Position numbers and translations under genes: made by a program. This document shows positions 54,192 to 63,028 of a stretch of DNA of 64,000 nucleotides, one piece after another (the stretch's first letter is position 1; each line of letters starts with the position of its first letter). This stretch comes from Pseudocoprococcus catus. GTDB lineage: Bacteria; Bacillota; Clostridia; Lachnospirales; Lachnospiraceae. The stretch is from the NCBI RefSeq assembly GCF_902381825.1, contig NZ_LR698973.1:1695358-1759357 (forward strand), in the 5' to 3' direction. The notes below the pieces were generated by a model. That model was not told the origin of the DNA. It did no database searches and saw nothing but the letters and a program-made list of their open reading frames with translations.

Positions 54192-55025
54192 ATGAGTGAA
54201 ACATGTAATGAATCAAGCTGCAGTTCATGTTCCGTAGAGGGATGTTCATCAAGAAAAGCAGCAGATATGAAGGAACCAGCCAATCAGTACAGTCATATTA
54301 AGCATGTGATCGGTGTTGTTAGCGGTAAAGGTGGTGTCGGCAAGTCACTGGTTACATCAGAACTGGCAGTGAAACTGCACAGACAGGGATATAAAGTCGG
54401 TGTTTTGGATGCGGATATTACAGGACCATCTATCCCTAAGGTATTTGGTATTCATGAGAAGGCTGTGGGTAATGATAAAGGTGTATTTCCTGCACAGACA
54501 CCGGAAGGCATCAAGATTATTTCTGTCAATCTGATGTTGGACAATGAAGAAGATCCTGTTATTTGGAGAGGCCCTGTTATTGCAGGCGTGGTGAAACAGT
54601 TCTGGAATGAAGTTATCTGGGGAGATCTGGATTATCTTCTTGTTGATATGCCGCCAGGCACCGGGGATGTTCCTCTGACAGTTTTCCAGTCTCTGCCGGT
54701 GGATGGCGTTATCATTGTTACGTCTCCTCAGGAACTGGTAGAAATGATTGTCAAGAAAGCTTATAATATGGCGAAGATGATGAATGTACCGGTACTTGGT
54801 CTTGTTCAGAATATGAGTTACTTGCTTTGCCCAGATTGCGGCAGAATGATTTATATTTATGGTGAAGGCAAGGGAGAACAGACAGCTAAGGAACTTTCTA
54901 TTCCATCCTATGCAAGTCTTCCAATCGATCCGTCCATTGCAGCTTTATGTGATGCCGGCAAGATTGAGGAATTCGATCATCCTTATCTGGATGCAATGGT
55001 GAAATACCTGTCATCTTTAAACTAA
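54192..55025 (+). CDS. Mrp/NBP35-type Fe-S cluster carrier ATPase
   Basis: 277 residues from the ATG after GAAAGGGTGTAAATATA. An N-terminal cysteine group (Cys5, 10, 13, 18; C-x4-C-x2-C-x4-C) precedes the P-loop domain with VSGKGGVGKSLVTSELA and DADITGPSIPKVFG. CPDCG at about residue 212 is the C-terminal pair that binds a bridging [4Fe-4S] cluster in this family. It delivers clusters to apoproteins. Only 21 bases separate it from the hydroxylase FAD subunit, so the same transcript is likely, suggesting it supplies clusters to that enzyme (inference). It is unrelated to Mrp antiporters despite the name. Confidence 0.9.
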   Translation: MSETCNESSCSSCSVEGCSSRKAADMKEPANQYSHIKHVIGVVSGKGGVGKSLVTSELAVKLHRQGYKVGVLDADITGPSIPKVFGIHEKAVGNDKGVFPAQTPEGIKIISVNLMLDNEEDPVIWRGPVIAGVVKQFWNEVIWGDLDYLLVDMPPGTGDVPLTVFQSLPVDGVIIVTSPQELVEMIVKKAYNMAKMMNVPVLGLVQNMSYLLCPDCGRMIYIYGEGKGEQTAKELSIPSYASLPIDPSIAALCDAGKIEEFDHPYLDAMVKYLSSLN

Positions 55026-55046
55026 TTCACACTAAAGGGAGAGAAC

Positions 55047-55868
55047 ATGTTTACTATCAGAGAATATGCCATGCCTGAGACACTGGACGAGGCCTATACA
55101 ATACTGAAATCCAGAAAAGGCAATCAGATCCTTGGCGGATGTGCATGGTTACGATTAGGGAAAAAAAGAATTAATATCGCAGTTGATCTGACAAAATGTG
55201 GTCTTGATTACATTAGAGAAGATGACGAACAGATAGAGATCGGGGCCATGACTTCTTATCGCAGTGTGGAAACCTGTGATATTCTGAAGAAATATTTTAA
55301 CGGTGTGATCGCCGACTCAGTTTCTTCTATTATCGGTACACAGTTTAGAAATACGGTGACAGTGGGCGGTTCTGTCTACGGCCGTTTTGGTTTTTCGGAT
55401 TTTCTGACACCGCTTTTGGCGTTGGATACATCTGTCGTACTCTACAAGAGAGGAAGCATTTCGCTGGAGACATTTATGACGATGCCTTATGAAAAGGAGA
55501 TCATTGAGAAGATCGTGATCAAGAAAGACGGACGGAAGTCCTCTTATCAGATGTTTCGCAATTCCAGAGGGGATTTTCCTATTCTGAATCTTGCAGCCAG
55601 CAGGACAGAAGCAGGACAGTGGATTGTGACTGTGGGAGCCAGAGGACCGAAAGCCATCAGGGCGGAGAAGACAGCGGCTTTTCTGAGTGACAAATTGTCA
55701 CAGAATGCATTGAAAGCGGAAGATGTTGAAGCTGTTATTCAAGAAGCAGGAGAAATCCTCGTCAGTGAAGTGACGTTTACAAGTAATATGCGGGCAAGCG
55801 CAGAGTACAGACGTATTCTTGGCAAAGTGCTCTTAGGTAAGGCAGTCAGGGAGGTGATGGCATGCTAG
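55047..55868 (+). CDS. Molybdenum hydroxylase FAD-binding subunit (XdhB/CoxM type)
   Basis: 273 residues. The FAD domain starts MFTIREYAMPETLDEAYTIL and has LGGCAWLRLG in place of the usual GGTDL loop. It also has IEIGAMTSYRSVE and IGTQFRNTVTVGGSVYG, which replaces the common NxGTxGGN segment. The C-terminal CO-dehydrogenase flavoprotein domain includes RASAEYRRILGKVLL. It passes electrons from the Mo and Fe-S subunits to NAD+ or another acceptor. The three subunits overlap (next start 7 bases before its stop). Confidence 0.9.
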   Translation: MFTIREYAMPETLDEAYTILKSRKGNQILGGCAWLRLGKKRINIAVDLTKCGLDYIREDDEQIEIGAMTSYRSVETCDILKKYFNGVIADSVSSIIGTQFRNTVTVGGSVYGRFGFSDFLTPLLALDTSVVLYKRGSISLETFMTMPYEKEIIEKIVIKKDGRKSSYQMFRNSRGDFPILNLAASRTEAGQWIVTVGARGPKAIRAEKTAAFLSDKLSQNALKAEDVEAVIQEAGEILVSEVTFTSNMRASAEYRRILGKVLLGKAVREVMAC

Positions 55869-56320
55869 TTCATATTTTTATCAATGGAGAAAAGAGAAAA
55901 GTGCATTGCCAGCCTGATGCCATGCTTTTGGAAGTACTCAGAGATGCTGGCTGCAAGAGTGTCAAATGCGGCTGTGATACGACCAACTGCGGTCTTTGTA
56001 CCGTATGGCTGGACGGCAAACCGGTGCTGTCCTGTTCTGTTCCGGCAGCCAGAGTGAATGAACGACATGTGACGACACTGGAAGGTATTCAGGATGAAGC
56101 GGAAGCTTTCGGTAAGTATTTGGTGGGCGAAGGCGCAGAGCAGTGCGGTTTCTGCAGTCCGGGACTCATTATGAATGTCGTTGCCATGAAGAAAGAACTG
56201 GATCATCCGACAGATGATGAGATTCGTCACTATTTGGAGGGCAATCTCTGCAGATGTACCGGATATATGGGACAGATGCGTGCCATCAGACAGTATGTGG
56301 ATGAGGAGGTAGAAGCATGA
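55862..56320 (+). CDS. Molybdenum hydroxylase [2Fe-2S] subunit (XdhC/CoxS type)
   Basis: 152 residues. Plant-ferredoxin domain with CGCDTTNCGLCTVWLDGKP and a further Cys in LSC, then the helical second cluster domain with CGFCSPGLIMN and CRCTGYMGQMRAI. All eight cluster ligands appear present. It relays electrons from the molybdenum site to the FAD subunit. The stop overlaps the start of the catalytic subunit. Confidence 0.93.
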   Translation: MLVHIFINGEKRKVHCQPDAMLLEVLRDAGCKSVKCGCDTTNCGLCTVWLDGKPVLSCSVPAARVNERHVTTLEGIQDEAEAFGKYLVGEGAEQCGFCSPGLIMNVVAMKKELDHPTDDEIRHYLEGNLCRCTGYMGQMRAIRQYVDEEVEA

Positions 56321-58647
56321 GATATGTCAGCCAGCCTGTAAAGAAACTGGATGGTATGCCGATCATCAAAGGCAAGCCTCTTTATACCAATGACCTGGCT
56401 CCGAATGAGTGTCTGATAGTTCTGGCCCTCAGGAGCCCTTATGCTTACGCAAGGATCAAATCCATCGATACAAGCAAAGCAATGCTGGTTAAGGGTGTTG
56501 AATGTGTTCTGACGTACAAGGATGTCCCACATGTGAGATTTACCAATGCCGGACAGACTTATCCGGAATGCTCGGCTTATGACCGCCTGATCCTGGATGA
56601 ATATGTCCGTTATGTGGGTGACGAAGTGGCATTAGTGGCTGCCAACAATGAGAAAGCAGCCCAACAGGCACTGAAGATGATCAAGGTTGAATATGAAGTC
56701 CTTGAGCCGGTCCTGGATTATAAAAAAGCTGTGGATAATCCAACGATTGTGCATAATTATGATGATTATTTCATGCATATTCCAAGCTTCAATGCGGACA
56801 ATAAGCGTAATATTGTTGTTGACGGCGTGGAAGAGCACGGGGATGTGGAGAAGGAATTTGCTGAGAGCGAAGTCATCGCGGAGGGCGAATATGAAGTTCA
56901 GGCTCAGGAACAGTGTATGATGGAGTCTTTCAGAACTTATACTTATCTGGATCATATGAATCGTCTTGTTGTGGTATCTTCAACGCAGGTGCCTTTCCAT
57001 GTCAGAAGATCCCTTGCCAGAGCACTTCAGATTCCACAGTCCAGAATCCGTGTTGTGAAGCCGCGAATCGGCGGTGGTTTTGGAGCCAAACAGACCATTG
57101 TTTCCGAATATTACCCGGCGATTGTGACTTTGAAGACCGGCAAGGCAGCGAAGATGATCTATTCCAGAAAAGAGACATTTTCCTGTTCTAACAGCCGTCA
57201 TCAGATGTGCATCAAAGTCCGTGTCGGCGCAGATAAAGAGGGCAATATCCATGTGATTGAGTTGGATACATTGTCTAACCAGGGTGCTTACGGCGAACAT
57301 GGTACAACGACCATTGGTCTGTCCGGTCATAAAGCAATCCCTCTGTACAATCAGGCGAGAGCCCATCGATTCAAATACCGCGGTGTTTACACGAACATGA
57401 TGCCTGCGGCTGCATTCAGGGGCTATGGTGCGACACAGGGGCAGTTTGCACTGGAATCCACTGTGAATAAACTGGCACATATGCTGAATATGGATCCATT
57501 GCTGCTTCGAGAGAAGAATATGCTGCGTATGGGCGAAATCATGCCGGCTTATTACAATGAACCCCTTAACAGCAGTGCATTGGATCGTTGTATCCAGCGT
57601 GGTCGGGACATGATTGGATGGGACGAGAAATATCCATGCAAAGAGATTAGTCCGACAAAAGTCAGAGCTGTCGGTATGTCTATTTCCATGCAGGGTTCGG
57701 GTATTTCAAATGTAGATACAGCCGGTGCTGAGATCAAGCTCAATGATGATGGCTTCTATACACTGAAGATTGGTGCAACGGATATGGGAACCGGATGTGA
57801 TACATCTATGACCCAGATTGCGGCTGAAACGCTGCTGGCTGACATTGATCAGTTTATTGTTGCAGGTGTAGATACAGATATTTCACCTTTTGACCCAGGG
57901 TCTTATGCTTCCAGCACAACCTATGTGACAGGTATGGCTGTTTATAATGCAGCCTGTGACCTGAAGAACAAGATTATCACTGCCGGAGCGAAGATGATGT
58001 ATCCGGAACGTTTTCTTGATGAGACAGACAAGGTGAATCCGAAAAAATTTTACTTTGACGGCAGCAGAGTGATGGAAGTGTCAACGGGCAAGACAATAGC
58101 CCTTCATGATATAGCCGTGCATTGTGCCGGCACAAGCGATGGTAATTATTTAAACGGCACAGGTTTTTATTCAAGTCCAGTGTCACCGCCGCCTTTGATG
58201 GCTGGTTTTGTTGAGATTGAACTGGACAAAGAAACAGGTAAGTTTGACATTGTAGATTATGTGGGTGTTGTTGACTGCGGTACGATCATCAACAGCAATA
58301 TTGTCCGCGGACAGACAGAGGGCGGTATCTGTCAGGGTATCGGTCTGGCCATGTATGAGGACGTTCAGTATGATGCCAAAGGTCGTATGATGACAGATTC
58401 CTTTATGCAGTATAAGATCCCGAATCGTGTGGATGTGAAGAAGATCCGTGTTGAATTTGAATCCAGTTATGAACCAACAGGACCTTACGGAGCAAAGTCC
58501 ATCGGTGAAATTGTTATCAATACACCGGGACCGGCCATTGCAGAAGCTGTTTATAATGCCTGTGGTGTACGTGTCACATCATTGCCGATCACACCTGAAA
58601 AGGTCAAGATGGGTATGATGAAGAACGAACTGGAGAAACGGAAATAA
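56317..58647 (+). CDS. Molybdenum hydroxylase catalytic subunit (xanthine dehydrogenase-like)
   Basis: 776 residues. Mo-pterin signatures: IGGGFGAKQ (about 248-256), AFRGYGATQGQFA (Arg about 368) and GAKSIGE with the catalytic Glu at about 731. QEQCMMES corresponds to the substrate-site segment of xanthine dehydrogenases. Xanthine dehydrogenase-family enzymes hydroxylate purines, nicotinate and other N-heterocycles. The presence of yqeC and yqeB downstream marks the selenium-dependent group, where a labile selenium replaces the Mo sulfido ligand. No in-frame TGA codon is present, so selenocysteine is not involved. Convergent xpt makes purine the best substrate guess; not proven. Confidence 0.92.
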   Translation: MRYVSQPVKKLDGMPIIKGKPLYTNDLAPNECLIVLALRSPYAYARIKSIDTSKAMLVKGVECVLTYKDVPHVRFTNAGQTYPECSAYDRLILDEYVRYVGDEVALVAANNEKAAQQALKMIKVEYEVLEPVLDYKKAVDNPTIVHNYDDYFMHIPSFNADNKRNIVVDGVEEHGDVEKEFAESEVIAEGEYEVQAQEQCMMESFRTYTYLDHMNRLVVVSSTQVPFHVRRSLARALQIPQSRIRVVKPRIGGGFGAKQTIVSEYYPAIVTLKTGKAAKMIYSRKETFSCSNSRHQMCIKVRVGADKEGNIHVIELDTLSNQGAYGEHGTTTIGLSGHKAIPLYNQARAHRFKYRGVYTNMMPAAAFRGYGATQGQFALESTVNKLAHMLNMDPLLLREKNMLRMGEIMPAYYNEPLNSSALDRCIQRGRDMIGWDEKYPCKEISPTKVRAVGMSISMQGSGISNVDTAGAEIKLNDDGFYTLKIGATDMGTGCDTSMTQIAAETLLADIDQFIVAGVDTDISPFDPGSYASSTTYVTGMAVYNAACDLKNKIITAGAKMMYPERFLDETDKVNPKKFYFDGSRVMEVSTGKTIALHDIAVHCAGTSDGNYLNGTGFYSSPVSPPPLMAGFVEIELDKETGKFDIVDYVGVVDCGTIINSNIVRGQTEGGICQGIGLAMYEDVQYDAKGRMMTDSFMQYKIPNRVDVKKIRVEFESSYEPTGPYGAKSIGEIVINTPGPAIAEAVYNACGVRVTSLPITPEKVKMGMMKNELEKRK

Positions 58648-59390
58648 TGAAAGAGTATCGGATTCATGTTGAAGAATTGCTGGATCCGCTGTATAGGCAT
58701 GGCTGCAGGGTGTTTTCAGTCGTCGGTTCCGGCGGCAAAACAACATTGATCCGTCAAGCGGCCATGCATTATGCCAGATTATATCAAGTGGGAGTTGCTG
58801 CTTCAACAAAAATGTGTCTTCCGGATGGACAGTGGGAATATAAAGGCTGTCCTCCGGCTGTTGTGTCGTCTGACGGGCAGGGAGATGCGAAGAGGCAGGC
58901 GGCTCCTGTTTGTTTTTATACGGAACATATTCTGCCGTCAGGCAAAATCTGGGATCTGGGCGAGCAGATGTTAGGGCAGGCACTGGAAGAAAGTGATCTG
59001 CTTTTGATAGAAGCAGACGGATCCAACCGAAAGCCCTTAAAGGGCTGGAGAGAAGATGAACCGGTCATTCTTCCGGCAACAGAAGCCACCATTGGTATTT
59101 TGCCGATGCATTGTCTGGGAGAGATCCTTGATGTGACAAAGGTGCATCGCATGGAGAAATTTACTGCAATAACAGGGTTAGAACCCGGTGATGTGATGAC
59201 AGAGAAAGCCTACTTGCAGCTGATTACAGCAGAAAATGGTCTTTTTGGGCATAGTTTTGGCAGCAGATGGCTGGTACTTAATCGAGTAAATGATCCGCAG
59301 CTTTATCAGTCTGCAAAGAAGATTGCCGAAGCTGCTGTGACATCAGGTGTCATAGACGGATGGATTGCGGGGTGTCTGGAGAATGAATAA
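58647..59390 (+). CDS. yqeC: YqeC-type accessory protein for selenium-dependent molybdenum hydroxylase
   Basis: 247 residues. P-loop VVGSGGKTTLIRQAA (about 25-39), with STKMCLPDG and LLIEADGSNRKPLKGW, the typical YqeC pattern. It probably uses a nucleotide to help put selenium into the Mo cofactor; the reaction is unproven. Its ATG shares one base with the previous stop, and the mocA-like gene overlaps its end by 8 bases. Confidence 0.88.
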   Translation: MKEYRIHVEELLDPLYRHGCRVFSVVGSGGKTTLIRQAAMHYARLYQVGVAASTKMCLPDGQWEYKGCPPAVVSSDGQGDAKRQAAPVCFYTEHILPSGKIWDLGEQMLGQALEESDLLLIEADGSNRKPLKGWREDEPVILPATEATIGILPMHCLGEILDVTKVHRMEKFTAITGLEPGDVMTEKAYLQLITAENGLFGHSFGSRWLVLNRVNDPQLYQSAKKIAEAAVTSGVIDGWIAGCLENE

Positions 59391-59979
59391 TCCGACAGCG
59401 GGGATAACGGCTGTAATATTGGCATCCGGTTTTTCAAAAAGAATGGGGTGCAATAAGTTATTGCTGCCTGTGGAAGGCAAAGCGATGATCGCACATGTTT
59501 TTGATGCGGTCAGACAGGCGGGATTTGAGCAGACGGTTGTTGTGACGGGATTTGACAGCATTGCACAGCTGGCAGTTGGAAATGGCTTTCAGGCGGTGGA
59601 TAATGACAGCCCTGAGATAGGACAAAGCCATTCGGTTGTGTTGGGGGTACAGAAAACGTCACAATCGGCAGGATGGATGTTTTTTAATGGCGATATGCCC
59701 TGGCTGAAATCGGATACCATTGGAAAATTGCTGGAATATGCGGATGCAGCACATATTGTGGTGCCAAGGTATGGCAGCCGTCCGGGGCAGCCGGTTTATT
59801 TCCCGGCTGCTTTTAAAGCAGAATTACTGGCTTTGACAGGAGACCATGGCGGACGGACCATCATACGCAATCATCCGGATCGAGTCTGCTATGTGCCCAT
59901 TGACAATATCAGACAGGGCGTGGATGTTGATACGCCTGAGGGTTATGAGAAGGTAAAAGGGGGAGATTGGGTTGAATAA
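59383..59979 (+). CDS. MocA-like molybdenum cofactor nucleotidyltransferase
   Basis: 198 residues from the ATG inside the end of yqeC; an upstream ATG at 59365 has no ribosome site. The nucleotidyltransferase motif is AVILASGFSKRMGCNKLLLP, with NGDMPWLKSD for metal binding and PVYFPAAFKAELLALTGDHG. MocA adds CMP to molybdopterin to give the dinucleotide form used by hydroxylases, which matches this operon. MobA-type (GMP) specificity is less likely. Confidence 0.88.
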   Translation: MNNPTAGITAVILASGFSKRMGCNKLLLPVEGKAMIAHVFDAVRQAGFEQTVVVTGFDSIAQLAVGNGFQAVDNDSPEIGQSHSVVLGVQKTSQSAGWMFFNGDMPWLKSDTIGKLLEYADAAHIVVPRYGSRPGQPVYFPAAFKAELLALTGDHGGRTIIRNHPDRVCYVPIDNIRQGVDVDTPEGYEKVKGGDWVE

Positions 59980-60790
59980 GACGATTATTATCAGAGGCGG
60001 TGGAGACCTGGCAACAGGAACCATCAGCTGTCTGCATCAGTGCGGGTATCAGGTACTGGTTCTTGAAATCGCAAAACCGACGGCTATTCGGAGAAGTGTT
60101 GCTTTTTCTGAGGCTATGTATGATGGGGAGACAGAGGTTGAGGGGATCAAAGCCAGAAAAATTACGCAGTTTTCAGAGGCAGAGGCCTGTTGGCAGGATG
60201 GGGTTATCCCGATTATCTGTGATGAAAAAGCAGAAGCAGTCAAAGCAGTACCACATTTTGCTTTTGTGGATGCGGCTATTGCTAAGAGGAATCTCGGAAC
60301 CACCATCGATATGGCGGATTATGTCATTGGACTGGGGCCGGGATTTACTGCCGGCGTGGATGTGGATGTGGTCATTGAGACAAAGAGAGGACATCGTCTC
60401 GGACGTATTATCCGGGAGGGGCAGGCCATTGCCAATACAGGTATCCCGGGTATTATCGGCGGTTATGGCAAAGAGCGTGTCATTCATTCCGAGAATGCAG
60501 GTGTTTTCCATGGTATTGCCCATATCGGAGATCTGGTGAAAAAGGGCGATCTCATCGCGAAGGTTGATGATGCACCGGTGTATGCGACACTGGATGGTGT
60601 ACTCAGAGGTATTCTAAGAGATGGCTTACCGGTACCGGAGCATTTTAAGATTGCGGATATTGATCCACGTTTATCAGAAAGAGAGAATTGCTTTACTATT
60701 TCAGATAAAGCAAGCGCCATTGCAGGCGGTGTTCTGCGGGCCGTTTGTATCTATGAAAACGGGCTTCGCAGCGGAGAAGGGAGAAAATAA
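59972..60790 (+). CDS. yqeB: YqeB-type selenium-dependent molybdenum hydroxylase maturation protein
   Basis: 272 residues from a TTG with GGGGGAGATTGGG upstream, overlapping the previous gene by 8 bases. The N-terminal Rossmann-like segment is IIIRGGGDLATGTISCLHQ, with GLGPGFTAGVDVDVVIET and GIPGIIGGYGKER in the middle. This matches the EF2563/YqeB family, found with selenium-dependent hydroxylases together with YqeC and SelD; selD is not in this window. The reaction is unknown. Confidence 0.88.
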   Translation: MNKTIIIRGGGDLATGTISCLHQCGYQVLVLEIAKPTAIRRSVAFSEAMYDGETEVEGIKARKITQFSEAEACWQDGVIPIICDEKAEAVKAVPHFAFVDAAIAKRNLGTTIDMADYVIGLGPGFTAGVDVDVVIETKRGHRLGRIIREGQAIANTGIPGIIGGYGKERVIHSENAGVFHGIAHIGDLVKKGDLIAKVDDAPVYATLDGVLRGILRDGLPVPEHFKIADIDPRLSERENCFTISDKASAIAGGVLRAVCIYENGLRSGEGRK

Positions 60791-60792
60791 TT

Positions 60793-61812
60793 ATGAAATG
60801 CATACCTGTTCAAGAGGCAGTGGGGTCTATTTTGTGTCATGATATTACCCAGATTCTGCCTGGAGAATTTAAGGGACGTCGTTTTAAGAAGGGACATATT
60901 ATTCAGGAAGAGGATATTCCGGTGCTTTTGTCCCTTGGTAAGGATAATATTTATGTCTGGGAAAATCTGCCGGGGATGGTCCATGAAAATGATGCGGCTA
61001 CTTTTTTGAAAGATATTACCATGGGAGACGGTCTGACTTTTGGAGAAATCAAGGAAGGCAAGATTACTTTTACAGCAGCCCATGACGGCCTTCTGAAGGT
61101 GGATGCAGACAGGTTATTCCAGCTTAATATGCTGGGAGAGATTTCATTTGCCAGTCTTCACAATAATCTGCCAGTGAAAAAGGGTGAAGCTGTTGCCGGA
61201 ACCCGTGTCATTCCGCTGGTCATTGATCAGAAGAAACTGGATGAGGCCAAAAAACTTCTGGATGGCCATAAGATTATTGAAGTGAAGCCAATGAAGTCTT
61301 TTAATATCGGTATTGTGACAACGGGCAGTGAAGTTTATTATCATCGTATTAAAGATAAATTCGGCCCAATCCTCAGAGGCAAAATGGAAGGCTATCATTG
61401 TACGGTTGCCGGTCAGACCTTTGTGCCGGATAATAAAGAGATGATTGAACAGGCCATCAAAGAATGGTTGGATAAGGGTGCTGATATGGTCTTCTGTACA
61501 GGCGGTATGTCTGTGGATCCTGATGATCTGACACCATCGGCCATTCGAGATACGGGATGTGAAATCATTACTTATGGTACGCCGGTGCTTCCGGGAGCCA
61601 TGTTCCTTTTGTCCTATTATACAGATGGCAGGCCGGTACTGGGACTTCCAGGATGCGTTATGCATTCTAAAGTAACTGTATTTGATCTGATCTTTCCGAG
61701 AATCCTGGCGGGAGAGAAGATCACAATGACAGATATTGCGGCCTTTGGACATGGCGGTCTGTGCAGCAACTGTGCGGAATGTCATTATCCGAACTGCCAT
61801 TTTGGCAAATAG
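60793..61812 (+). CDS. MoeA-like molybdopterin-binding protein with C-terminal cysteine cluster
   Basis: 339 residues. The central MoCF-binding domain has GIVTTGSEVYYHRI and ADMVFCTGGMSVDPDDLTP and PVLPGAMFLLSYY, as in MoeA/MogA folds. The N-terminal ~110 residues match the MoeA-like domain of molybdenum hydroxylase operons. The C-terminal tail has CSNCAECHYPNC, four Cys in C-x2-C-x2-C-x4-C spacing, a probable metal or Fe-S site not found in ordinary MoeA. It is the last gene of the operon, 2 bases after yqeB, and likely handles Mo insertion or a late cofactor step. Confidence 0.85.
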   Translation: MKCIPVQEAVGSILCHDITQILPGEFKGRRFKKGHIIQEEDIPVLLSLGKDNIYVWENLPGMVHENDAATFLKDITMGDGLTFGEIKEGKITFTAAHDGLLKVDADRLFQLNMLGEISFASLHNNLPVKKGEAVAGTRVIPLVIDQKKLDEAKKLLDGHKIIEVKPMKSFNIGIVTTGSEVYYHRIKDKFGPILRGKMEGYHCTVAGQTFVPDNKEMIEQAIKEWLDKGADMVFCTGGMSVDPDDLTPSAIRDTGCEIITYGTPVLPGAMFLLSYYTDGRPVLGLPGCVMHSKVTVFDLIFPRILAGEKITMTDIAAFGHGGLCSNCAECHYPNCHFGK

Positions 61813-61838
61813 GAGGCGAAACGTCCGGGACTTTTGAA

Positions 61839-61975
61839 GAACATAAAAACAGCCATTCAAAGCATGCACGCTCGCGCTGCCCAACATTGGCAGCGGTACA
61901 TAAGGCGTCAAAATACGACGCCTAAGTACCGGCCATGTTGTAAGCACATGCTTTTGAATGGCTGTTTTTATGTTC
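61839..61975. repeat. 137-base multi-arm inverted repeat at the end of the hydroxylase operon
   Basis: An outer stem of 23 perfect pairs (61839-61861 with 61953-61975) continues, after one bulged base, with GCATG/CATGC. Inside are two hairpins. CGCTGCC (61875-61881) pairs with GGCAGCG (61889-61895). AGGCGTC (61903-61909) pairs with GACGCCT (61917-61923), flanked by GGTAC/GTACC. The whole can fold as a three-way or four-way branched structure, on either strand. It may act as a terminator, but is far larger than needed; a mobile palindromic element is the other reading. Confidence 0.8.
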
Positions 61976-62087
61976 TATCAGAAGAATTATTGACGTTTTG
62001 CAGTGAGATTAGCAGGAAAATGGCATGATCGGATGATGACATTTCGCAATAAATAATTTGCGAAGGAATCTTGAATTCTGATAAAGT

Positions 62088-62128
62088 AACGCCTGAACAA
62101 AGACGATTAAGTTCAATGTTCAGGCGTT
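62088..62128. terminator. Hairpin between the converging hydroxylase operon and xpt
   Basis: AACGCCTGAAC (62088-62098) and GTTCAGGCGTT (62118-62128), a perfect 11-bp stem with a 19-base loop. T-tracts beside it are short on both strands. A smaller hairpin TTCGCAA/TTGCGAA lies at 62043-62064. With the large inverted repeat these fill the 353-base gap. Confidence 0.65.
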
Positions 62129-62165
62129 TGTACACTATAAGTAAATATAAAACTTTCAGAGAATG

Positions 62166-62747
62166 TTATAAGTCGGCTTCTGTGAATTCGATGAGTCCGC
62201 GTCCGAGTTTGGATACTCTGGCGAGGGAGCGCACTTCGTAGCCGTTGTCTTCAAGACGCTTACGACCGCGCTGGAAAGCCTTCTCGATGAGGATAGCAAT
62301 TCCTGCGATGCGGGCACCGCCCATTTCAACAAGGCGTGTTGCACCGGTTGCAGCTTCGCCATTAGCCAGAAAGTCATCGATAACAAGAACAACATCATCC
62401 GGCTGAATATAATTCTGAGATAATGTCAGTTCATAGCTGGTTCCCTTTGTGAAGGAAGTGATGTTGGTCTGGAATACATCGCCTGTCAGTATCTTGGATG
62501 TCTGCTTCTTCAGGATTACCATTGGTACACCAAGTTCCATGGCTGTGTAAACAGCCGGTGCAATACCGGAACTCTCAATCGTAAATACTTTGGTAACGCC
62601 TTTATCCTTGTAATAAGAAGCAAGTGTCTTACCAATTTCACTCATCAAAACAGGATCAACCTGATGATTGATGAAGCCATCTACTTTAAGAACGGTTTCG
62701 CTGAGAGCCTTACCCTCGGATCGTATCTTTTCCTCTAATAGTTTCAT
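62166..62747 (-). CDS. xpt: Xanthine phosphoribosyltransferase
   Basis: 193 residues from the ATG at 62747 with GAGGTATAAAATA upstream; an ATG five codons earlier lacks a site. PRTase core: [15 protein letters not shown] and the PRPP-binding [17 protein letters not shown], the Xpt signature. It converts xanthine and PRPP to XMP for guanine nucleotide salvage. It converges on the molybdenum hydroxylase operon, and both act on xanthine if that assignment is right. No purine riboswitch is visible in its leader. Confidence 0.95.
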   Translation of the reverse strand: MKLLEEKIRSEGKALSETVLKVDGFINHQVDPVLMSEIGKTLASYYKDKGVTKVFTIESSGIAPAVYTAMELGVPMVILKKQTSKILTGDVFQTNITSFTKGTSYELTLSQNYIQPDDVVLVIDDFLANGEAATGATRLVEMGGARIAGIAILIEKAFQRGRKRLEDNGYEVRSLARVSKLGRGLIEFTEADL

Positions 62748-62776
62748 TATTTTATACCTCACAACTCTTTTATGAC

Positions 62777-62805
62777 ATTATAGCACATAAAATTCGTCAA
62801 TTAAA
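62777..62805 (-). promoter_or_regulatory. Promoter of xpt
   Basis: Minus strand: TTTAAT (62805-62800), a 17-base spacer, TATAAT (62782-62777) with an extended TGC just upstream of the -10. Confidence 0.65.
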
Positions 62806-63028
62806 GTCAATTTGTCACTAAAAAAAGATATTTTACTCTGAAAATATTATAACATAGTCAGAATATATAAATCTATAGGGCATTCAAAGTATTGCTGGTT
62901 TTGAATCAGAGGTGACATTGACAATTCCATGTGAAAAAATCACACATTTATCATAAATCTTTGGTATACTGTAAATACAATATGAAAATGGAGAAGAATA
63001 CCCAAGCGGAATGTGAGGTAGAGTATAT

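Noticed and set aside
56317..58647. Selenocysteine in the hydroxylase catalytic subunit
   Set aside because: The frame has no internal TGA; selenium, if used, would be a labile cofactor ligand.
61144..61947. Long minus-strand open frame (267 codons) opposite the MoeA-like gene
   Set aside because: It overlaps a clear MoeA-like gene and the inverted repeat, has no ribosome site and no family resemblance; a shadow.
62748..63028. Possible purine riboswitch in front of xpt
   Set aside because: The conserved riboswitch core (paired loops and junction bases) could not be found on the minus strand.
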